From: Pseudorhodobacter antarcticus
GTDB taxonomy: Bacteria; Pseudomonadota; Alphaproteobacteria; Rhodobacterales; Rhodobacteraceae
NCBI RefSeq assembly: GCF_900110135.1
Contig: NZ_FOCO01000003.1
Coordinates: 1 to 64,000 of the forward strand
DNA length: 64,000 bases
Direction of reading: 5' to 3'
Made by a program: the position numbers and the translations under genes. The notes under the pieces were generated by a model, which did no database searches, had not been told where the DNA came from, and worked only from the letters and a program-made list of their open reading frames with translations. Shown piece by piece: positions 56,951 to 64,000 of this stretch. The stretch's first letter is position 1; each line of letters starts with the position of its first letter.

Positions 56951-59326
56951 TTATGCTTGGTTCATCGCGGCCCAAACGCGGGCGGGCGATACGGGCATGT
57001 CGATATGCGTGACGTGGCTGTGGCCCGCGCGGTGCAGCGCATCAATCACCGCATTCACCACGGCGGGGGGGGAGCCGATGGCCCCTGCCTCACCACACCC
57101 CTTGGCCCCCAGCGGGTTGTGCGTGCAGGGCGTGTTACAGCTGTGATCGACGGTGTAATAGGGCACATCGGACGCGCGGGGCATGGCATAATCCATGAAT
57201 GACCCGGTCAGGAGTTGACCGTTTTCATCATAGGTCGTGTTTTCCAGCAGCGCTTGGCCGATACCTTGGCCCACGCCGCCGTGGACTTGGCCATTCACGA
57301 TCATCGGGTTCATCACATTGCCAAAATCATCGGCGCAAGCAAAGGACGCGATAGTGACATGCCCGGTGTCTGGGTCCAGCTCCACCTCGCAGGCATAAGC
57401 GCCGGCGGGATAGGTGAAGTTGGCGGGGTCGTAAAACGCCGTCTCCTCCAGCCCCGGCTCGAGAGTTTCGAGTGGGTAGTTGTGGGGAACGTAAGCCGAA
57501 AAGGCGATTTCGCCAAAGGTTTTGGCCTTGTCGGTGCCTGCCACGCTGAACGATCCATCCTTGAATTCGATGTCGTTTTCAGACGCTTCCAGCATATGGG
57601 CGGCGATTTTCTTGCCTTTGGCGATGATTTTATCGACCGCCTTGGTCATGGCCGAGCCTGCCACCGACAAGCTGCGCGAGCCGTAAGAGCCCATGCCAAA
57701 AGGGATTTTGGAGGTGTCGCCGTGGACGATATCCACGCTTTCAGCGGGGATGCCGAGCCTGTCGGCGACGATTTGGGCAAAGACGGTTTCATGGCCCTGC
57801 CCGTGGCTGTGCGCGCCGGTCATCACGCTGATGTTGCCCGTGGCGTTGACGCGCACGGTAGCGGCGTCGAACAAGCCCACCCGCGCGCCGAGGACGCCGA
57901 CGAGGTTTGACGGCGCGATGCCGCACGCCTCCACCCATGTAGAGAGACCAAGACCGCGGAGTTTGCCATTTTTGGCGGAGGTTGCGCGGCGGGCCTCAAA
58001 ACCCGCGAGGTCGGCGATATCGGTGAGTTTGTCCAGTGTGGCTTGGTAATTGCCCGTATCGTAGACAAGGCCAACGGGGGTTTGGTAGGGGAATTGATCG
58101 GGGGTCAGCAGGTTTTTACGCCGGATTTCGGCTTGGTCGATGCCGAGTTCACGCGCGCATTTGTCGATGACGCGTTCCAAGCTGTAGGTCGCTTCGGGGC
58201 GGCCCGCGCCGCGATAGGCATCGACGGGGGCGGTGTTGGTGAAGACGGTTTTCACGTTGACGTAGATGAGCGGGGTTTTATAGGGGCCTGCCATCACGGT
58301 GCCGTGCAGGAAAGTGGGCGTGGCGGTGGAGAAATTCGACAGATAAGCGCCGACATTGGCCATGGTTTCGGTCCGCAGCGCCAGAAATTCACCATCCTTT
58401 GTGGTGGCGAGTTCGATTTTGGTGACGTGATCGCGGCCATGCGCATCCGACAGGAAAGATTCAGAGCGTTCGGCGACCCATTTCACGGGACGGTTGAGGA
58501 GCTTGGCGGCTTGCAGCACCGCAGCCTCCTCACCATAGTGATAGATTTTAGAGCCAAAACCACCGCCGACATCGGGCGCGATGACGGTGAGTTTGTTTTC
58601 CGGCATCCCCATCACGAACGCCGCGATCAGCAGGCGGTGGAGGTGAGGGTTTTGGCTGGTGGTATAAAGTTTATAATCACCCGTGCCGGGGTCGAAATCG
58701 CCCAAACTGGCGCGGGGTTCCATGGCGTTGGGGGTGAGGCGGTTGTTGATAAGCTGCAACGTGGTGATATGCGGCGCGGTGGCAAAAGCGGCGTCAACGG
58801 CGGCGCGATTATCCTCAATCCAGCCCCAGTCAAAGCACTGATTGGTGCCGATTTCATCATGCACCAGGTTGGTGCTGTCCGACAGTGCGCGGGCCATATC
58901 GACCACGGCCGGCAGATCGGTGATATCCGCGTCAATGCAGGCGGCGGCGTCACGGGCTTGTTGATATGTTTCAGCAATAACAACGGCATAGGCGTCACCG
59001 ACATGGCGGACCTTGCCATGGGCCAGCACGGGGCGTTTAGGTTCCTTCATCGGGTCGCCGTTGCGCGAATGGATCAGCCAGCCTGCGGGGTTGCCGCCCA
59101 TCGCGACGAAATCATCGCCCGTAAGGATGGTTAGCACACCCGGCATGGCAGCTGCGGTTTTGGTGTCGATGTGGTTGATGCGGCCGTGTGCCACCTCTGA
59201 TCGCAGAAAATAGGCATAGGCCTGCCCGCGCAGGTTGATGTCGTCGGTATACCGGCCTTTGCCTGTTAGAAACCGAATATCTTCGCGGCGCTTGGTGCTG
59301 GCGCCGATACCACCATCTTTTGGCAT
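56951..59326 (-). CDS. CoxL-like molybdenum subunit, form II (aerobic CO dehydrogenase/xanthine dehydrogenase family)
   Basis: A 791-residue molybdopterin-cytosine-dinucleotide hydroxylase. The active-site motif reads AYRGAGR (coding near 58199-58225), the form II sequence, and not the AYxCSFR of genuine CO-oxidising form I. Other landmarks are PDVGGGFGSK and the C-terminal GAKGCGEAGAIG with the catalytic Glu. Form II enzymes' substrate is debated, and CO oxidation is weak or absent in tested roseobacters. The ribosome binding site GGGAGGG precedes ATG 59326. Confidence 0.93.
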   Translation of the reverse strand: MPKDGGIGASTKRREDIRFLTGKGRYTDDINLRGQAYAYFLRSEVAHGRINHIDTKTAAAMPGVLTILTGDDFVAMGGNPAGWLIHSRNGDPMKEPKRPVLAHGKVRHVGDAYAVVIAETYQQARDAAACIDADITDLPAVVDMARALSDSTNLVHDEIGTNQCFDWGWIEDNRAAVDAAFATAPHITTLQLINNRLTPNAMEPRASLGDFDPGTGDYKLYTTSQNPHLHRLLIAAFVMGMPENKLTVIAPDVGGGFGSKIYHYGEEAAVLQAAKLLNRPVKWVAERSESFLSDAHGRDHVTKIELATTKDGEFLALRTETMANVGAYLSNFSTATPTFLHGTVMAGPYKTPLIYVNVKTVFTNTAPVDAYRGAGRPEATYSLERVIDKCARELGIDQAEIRRKNLLTPDQFPYQTPVGLVYDTGNYQATLDKLTDIADLAGFEARRATSAKNGKLRGLGLSTWVEACGIAPSNLVGVLGARVGLFDAATVRVNATGNISVMTGAHSHGQGHETVFAQIVADRLGIPAESVDIVHGDTSKIPFGMGSYGSRSLSVAGSAMTKAVDKIIAKGKKIAAHMLEASENDIEFKDGSFSVAGTDKAKTFGEIAFSAYVPHNYPLETLEPGLEETAFYDPANFTYPAGAYACEVELDPDTGHVTIASFACADDFGNVMNPMIVNGQVHGGVGQGIGQALLENTTYDENGQLLTGSFMDYAMPRASDVPYYTVDHSCNTPCTHNPLGAKGCGEAGAIGSPPAVVNAVIDALHRAGHSHVTHIDMPVSPARVWAAMNQA

Positions 59327-59375
59327 GTTACCCTCCCTTGATGCGAAGCGTTAAGAACGCCGCATAATATTTTGA

Positions 59376-59852
59376 TTATTCAGCAGGAACCGCTTGGTCG
59401 GATGCGGCCATAACCGCTTTTACAATGTTGTGATAGCCGGTGCAGCGGCACAGATTGCCTTCAAGGTAATCGCGGACCTGATGTTCTGTGGGGTTTGGAT
59501 TTTCGGCCAAAAGGGCGGCGGATGACATGACCATGCCGGGGGTGCAAAAGCCGCATTGCAGCCCGTGGTGATCTTGGAACGCTTGTTGCAGCACCGACAG
59601 CGAGCCATCTGCGTTGGCCATGCCTTCGATGGTTTTCACATCCGCGCCTTCGATATCTTGGGCAAAAACTGAGCAAGATTTTACCGCCAACCCATCGACA
59701 TGCACAACGCAAGCCCCGCATTGTGAGGTGTCGCAGCCGATATGGGTGCCGGTGAGGCCGAGCCCGTCGCGCAGATAGGCGGATAGGAGTGTGCGGCCTT
59801 CGGTTGCAGCGGATACCGATTTGCCGTTCACGGTCATCGTGGTTTTTGTCAT
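59376..59852 (-). CDS. CoxS-like [2Fe-2S] subunit
   Basis: A 158-residue small subunit with two [2Fe-2S] clusters. The plant-type cluster ligands are C40, C45, C48 and C60 ([11 protein letters not shown] ... C). The second cluster ligands are C100, C103, C135 and C137 (QCGFCTPGM ... CRCTGY). The spacing is canonical. ATG 59852 has a GGGAGAGGG ribosome binding site. It is the second gene of the coxG-S-L-M order. Confidence 0.96.
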   Translation of the reverse strand: MTKTTMTVNGKSVSAATEGRTLLSAYLRDGLGLTGTHIGCDTSQCGACVVHVDGLAVKSCSVFAQDIEGADVKTIEGMANADGSLSVLQQAFQDHHGLQCGFCTPGMVMSSAALLAENPNPTEHQVRDYLEGNLCRCTGYHNIVKAVMAASDQAVPAE

Positions 59853-59877
59853 AGAACCCTCTCCCAAAAATTCAGTT

Positions 59878-60381
59878 TTAGCTGACCAGACGTTTTAGCC
59901 AGCCTTTCTTTTTCTCCTCTGGGGCGGCAACCTCTTCGGGTTCGCCCTCTACCGCGGTTTGAAAGCGGGTGAAAAATTCATCGGCCATTTTTTTGGCGAA
60001 TCCGTCGATGATGCGGCTGCCCAGTTGGGCAAGCTTGCCGCCGACATTCGCCTCCACCTCATAAGCCAGCCGCGTGCCGGACTCCGTAGGGGTTAGGGTG
60101 ACGTTTGCCCCACCTTTAGCGAAGCCTGCGGGACCACCTTTGCCCTCGCCCGCGATGCGCAGGGATTGGTGTTTGACCATATCGGACAGGGTGACGACGC
60201 CGGTAAAGCGCGCCTTTACGGGGCCGACCTTTTGGACGACGACCGCCTCAAACCCCGTATCAGCCGTGCCAGTCATGAATTCGCAGCCTGGAACGCAGGC
60301 CATCAACACGTCAGGGTCAAGGATTGCGGCCCAGACGGTGGCGACATCGGCCGCTATATCGCGTTGGTCGATTAGTTGCAT
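59878..60381 (-). CDS. CoxG-like SRPBCC-domain protein
   Basis: A 167-residue carbon-monoxide-dehydrogenase-subunit-G family protein, with a SRPBCC hydrophobic-pocket fold ([34 protein letters not shown] start). It ends in a basic [11 protein letters not shown] tail. CoxG in Oligotropha anchors the enzyme to the membrane. ATG 60381 has GAGGG upstream. It heads the cox-like cluster here. No coxD/E/F maturation genes are nearby, so the cofactor maturation must be encoded elsewhere or not needed in the same form. Confidence 0.92.
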   Translation of the reverse strand: MQLIDQRDIAADVATVWAAILDPDVLMACVPGCEFMTGTADTGFEAVVVQKVGPVKARFTGVVTLSDMVKHQSLRIAGEGKGGPAGFAKGGANVTLTPTESGTRLAYEVEANVGGKLAQLGSRIIDGFAKKMADEFFTRFQTAVEGEPEEVAAPEEKKKGWLKRLVS

Positions 60382-60466
60382 GCGCGCCCTCCCCTGCGTG
60401 TGTTGGGGACAGCTTAGGCGCAATGGTTGCGCTGTGGCAATTCGGAATTTCGGATGTTGTGCGGTT

Positions 60467-62482
<2,016 letters not shown>

Positions 62483-62590
62483 ATTTCGCTACATCTTGAG
62501 CGATCAGTGCCGTAATTTGGCCGCAATGATTGATTAAAATTTAAGGCGATTTGGCTGGATCAAGCAGCCCTCGCAACCGGAAAACGTACA

Positions 62591-62725
62591 ATGGCAAAAT
62601 CACCCGCCACACCACAGCAAGGCAGTACCCCTGCGCCAACATCCCAGCAGCAGCAAGGTGGCAGCACCAGCGGCCAGCAGCAGCAGCAAGGCCAGACAAT
62701 TTTCCGTGACTGGGCGTCAATTTAA
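62591..62725 (+). CDS. Gln/Ser-rich 44-residue open frame overlapping the TfoX gene start
   Basis: ATG 62591 opens a frame rich in CAG/CAA codons (TSQQQQGG and GQQQQQGQ), ending IFRDWASI at TAA 62723. It overlaps the first codons of the TfoX-domain frame in another phase. It may be a small real gene, or the CAG-repeat tract may mark a slipped N-terminus of the TfoX gene. No ribosome binding site better than GGAAA was seen. Confidence 0.35.
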   Translation: MAKSPATPQQGSTPAPTSQQQQGGSTSGQQQQQGQTIFRDWASI

Positions 62726-63098
62726 GGCCTTGGGCGGGCCGTTGGACGCGCCTTTGGGCGGTGATCTGGCGCCCGTATCCTCTATCCGCAATCTGGGCCC
62801 GGTGATGGAGGCTGCGTTTGCAAAAGCGGGTATCACATCGGCGCAGGCGTTACGCGATGTTGGGCCGGATGCCGCCTATTTGCGGTTGCTGCAAACGGGC
62901 ACCACCCCGCATTTCATTGGATATTATGTTTTGGTGATGGCCCTGCAAGGCCGCCCTTGGAACGACTGCAAAGGCGCGGAAAAAGCGGCGTTGCGGGTGC
63001 GGTTTGACGCTGTGAAAGCGCAAGCGGTGCCAGATGATGGCGGATTGAGCGCGCTGGACGCGGCGCTGGATGTGATTGGTGTGCGCAAGCCGCGTTAG
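62706..63098 (+). CDS. TfoX/Sxy C-terminal domain protein
   Basis: A protein of about 130 residues. The segment SSIRNLGPVMEAAFAKAGITSAQALRDVGPDAAYLRLLQTG (in parts) followed by ALQGRPWNDCKGAEKAALRVRF is the TfoX C-terminal helical domain as found in stand-alone alphaproteobacterial proteins. The N-terminal TfoX domain is absent. The start is unclear: GTG 62706 is taken, but GTG 62658 in the CAG-repeat stretch is also open. It ends 4 bp inside the convergent OlsB-like gene. A role in competence regulation is not implied by this short form. Confidence 0.8.
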   Translation: MTGRQFKALGGPLDAPLGGDLAPVSSIRNLGPVMEAAFAKAGITSAQALRDVGPDAAYLRLLQTGTTPHFIGYYVLVMALQGRPWNDCKGAEKAALRVRFDAVKAQAVPDDGGLSALDAALDVIGVRKPR

Positions 63099-63982
63099 AC
63101 GCTGGACTGGTCTGTGGCTGCGAGGGCGCGCAGCAGGCGGGCGCGTGTGGCAGGGATTGCTGCAATTTCCACCGCTGTGAACACGTGCATCGTGCGCAGA
63201 TCGTGGTCATAGACCGCGTGATCGCTGACCCAGCCCCCCATCAGCAAATAACTGCGCAGCAAGGGCGGGAGGGTGGCCTGCGCGCGCCGGGGGTCGGGTT
63301 TGTGGCCCACAAGACCCGTTTTGAAATCAAACAGCGTTTGGGATTTAGGCATTGGGGCCCAGTGCGCTGGCGCTTGGTGTTTGGCGCACAGATGCGCGAA
63401 TGCGTCCAGATGCGGGGTGGCGTGATTGCCGGAGAATGAGGCGCAGCCAAACAGCAGTTGCACGCCGCCTGCATCCACCGCTTTGGTCAAAAACGCCCAA
63501 GCCAGCCGCAAAATATCGGGGTCTGTGTGATCTGGGTGGATACAAAACCGCCCCAGTTCCAGCGCAGGGCCGGGATACTGCGCCAGCCGTGCCAGATTGT
63601 AATATTGCGCGGAATAGCTGGTTGCGATGGCCTGTGGCGACAGCGGCAGCAGGCGAAAGCAGCAGACAAGTTGTTCGGTCACAGCATCTTGGACGACCAC
63701 ATGAGTGCAGCGGGCATCAAAGGGGTCGTGGTCTGGGGTTGCGGGTGCTGTGTCAAAACACAAGCTGCGCAGAGTTTGCGCGCGGGCGAGGTCGGGCGCG
63801 CTGGTGATAATGCGGGCGGTGTAGCTGCCTTTGCGCAATGGGGTAGCACCTTGGGCGGGGGGCGCGCAAACCGCCTGATTCGGCACAGGGCGGGGCGTTG
63901 GGCCACCCTGCCCCGCCCCCTGCACGCCGCGCGGCATGGGTTCGCAATCTGACACTGTGCGCGGCACCGTGCCGCTGACCAC
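63095..63982 (-). CDS. OlsB-like N-acyltransferase (GNAT family)
   Basis: A 295-residue GNAT-type enzyme with the ornithine-lipid acyltransferase pattern. It has FDARCTHVVVQD, VCCFRLLPLS, SYSAQYYNLARLAQYPGPALELGRFC and LRLAWAFLTKAVDAGGVQLLFGCASF (quoted in pieces), and a closing region rich in HWAPMPKSQ. OlsB transfers a 3-hydroxyacyl group from ACP to ornithine, giving the lyso-ornithine lipid. GTG 63982 has GGGGGA 8 bp upstream; ATG 63937 is an alternative. The partner OlsA would lie beyond the right edge. It is convergent with the TfoX gene by a 4-bp overlap. Confidence 0.87.
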   Translation of the reverse strand: MVSGTVPRTVSDCEPMPRGVQGAGQGGPTPRPVPNQAVCAPPAQGATPLRKGSYTARIITSAPDLARAQTLRSLCFDTAPATPDHDPFDARCTHVVVQDAVTEQLVCCFRLLPLSPQAIATSYSAQYYNLARLAQYPGPALELGRFCIHPDHTDPDILRLAWAFLTKAVDAGGVQLLFGCASFSGNHATPHLDAFAHLCAKHQAPAHWAPMPKSQTLFDFKTGLVGHKPDPRRAQATLPPLLRSYLLMGGWVSDHAVYDHDLRTMHVFTAVEIAAIPATRARLLRALAATDQSSV

Positions 63983-64000
63983 TGGATTATTCCCCCAGCA

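Noticed and set aside
56951-59326. Calling the molybdenum subunit a genuine CO dehydrogenase
   Set aside because: The active-site motif is AYRGAGR (form II) instead of the AYxCSFR of CO-oxidising form I, so the specific CO function is not claimed.

Overview
The window looks like chromosomal DNA from a Rhodobacteraceae/Roseobacter-type alphaproteobacterium. The evidence is the GC-rich, GTG/TTG-tolerant coding style, a suf iron-sulfur operon led by an IscR without the classical three cysteines, a CckA hybrid kinase with a CtrA-type TTAA-N7-TTAA site, an alphaproteobacterial GTTC-N7-GTTC SOS box before recA, a citramalate synthase, and an OlsB-like ornithine-lipid acyltransferase. About 60 protein genes (two of them fragments) and one tRNA-Arg(CCG) are supported. 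There are no rRNA genes, CRISPR arrays or prophage genes. The only mobile element is an IS5-family copy cut by the left edge.

Layout. 1-316: left end of an IS5-type element. 0.5-10 kb: HNH nuclease, esterase/AlkA pair, MFS transporter, DUF4239-like membrane protein, lytic transglycosylase, NDUFAF6-like protein overlapping cimA, cysS. 10-17.5 kb: TPM protein, outer-membrane barrel, two ABC-F ATPases (Uup-like and YheS-like) around ndk, MarC, retropepsin-like protease, tRNA-Arg. 17.5-25.9 kb: a minus-strand suf operon, iscR - nifS-like - sufB - fkbM-type methyltransferase - sufC - sufD - two Yip1-family membrane proteins - sufS, tightly spaced or overlapping from sufB onward. 26-33.5 kb: hydrolase/88-aa protein/tandem-HD protein operon, icd, a second FkbM methyltransferase, typA, VOC protein, class II amidotransferase. 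33.7-45 kb: DUF1330-alaS, recA, a sulfotransferase-like gene, cckA, an RsmB/NOP methyltransferase, guaB, a TDT transporter. 45-56 kb: a complete alpha-glucoside utilisation locus (aglEFGAK, with divergent aglR, a GH1 beta-glucosidase and glucokinase). 56-62 kb: coxG-S-L-M-like genes for a form II CO-dehydrogenase-type molybdenum hydroxylase, next to phosphoglucomutase. 62-64 kb: a decayed NsrR-like gene, a TfoX C-terminal protein and an OlsB-like acyltransferase.

The agl locus reads as one pathway: AglE/F/G/K import alpha-glucosides, AglA hydrolyses them, the GH1 enzyme adds beta-glucosides, Glk makes glucose-6-phosphate, and Pgm (after the cox genes) links it to glucose-1-phosphate. Two matching LacI-type operators lie between aglE and aglR, and an intrinsic terminator sits between aglE and aglF. 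The most unusual context is the suf operon carrying an FkbM methyltransferase translationally coupled to sufB, plus two Yip1 proteins. Another pattern is a recurring 3'-end element: a GC-rich hairpin followed by AGGTATTTnnnCCAAGATG in place of a U-tract.

Limits: all calls come from reading the sequence. Start codons were chosen from ribosome binding sites and family alignment from memory. No database or structure search was run.
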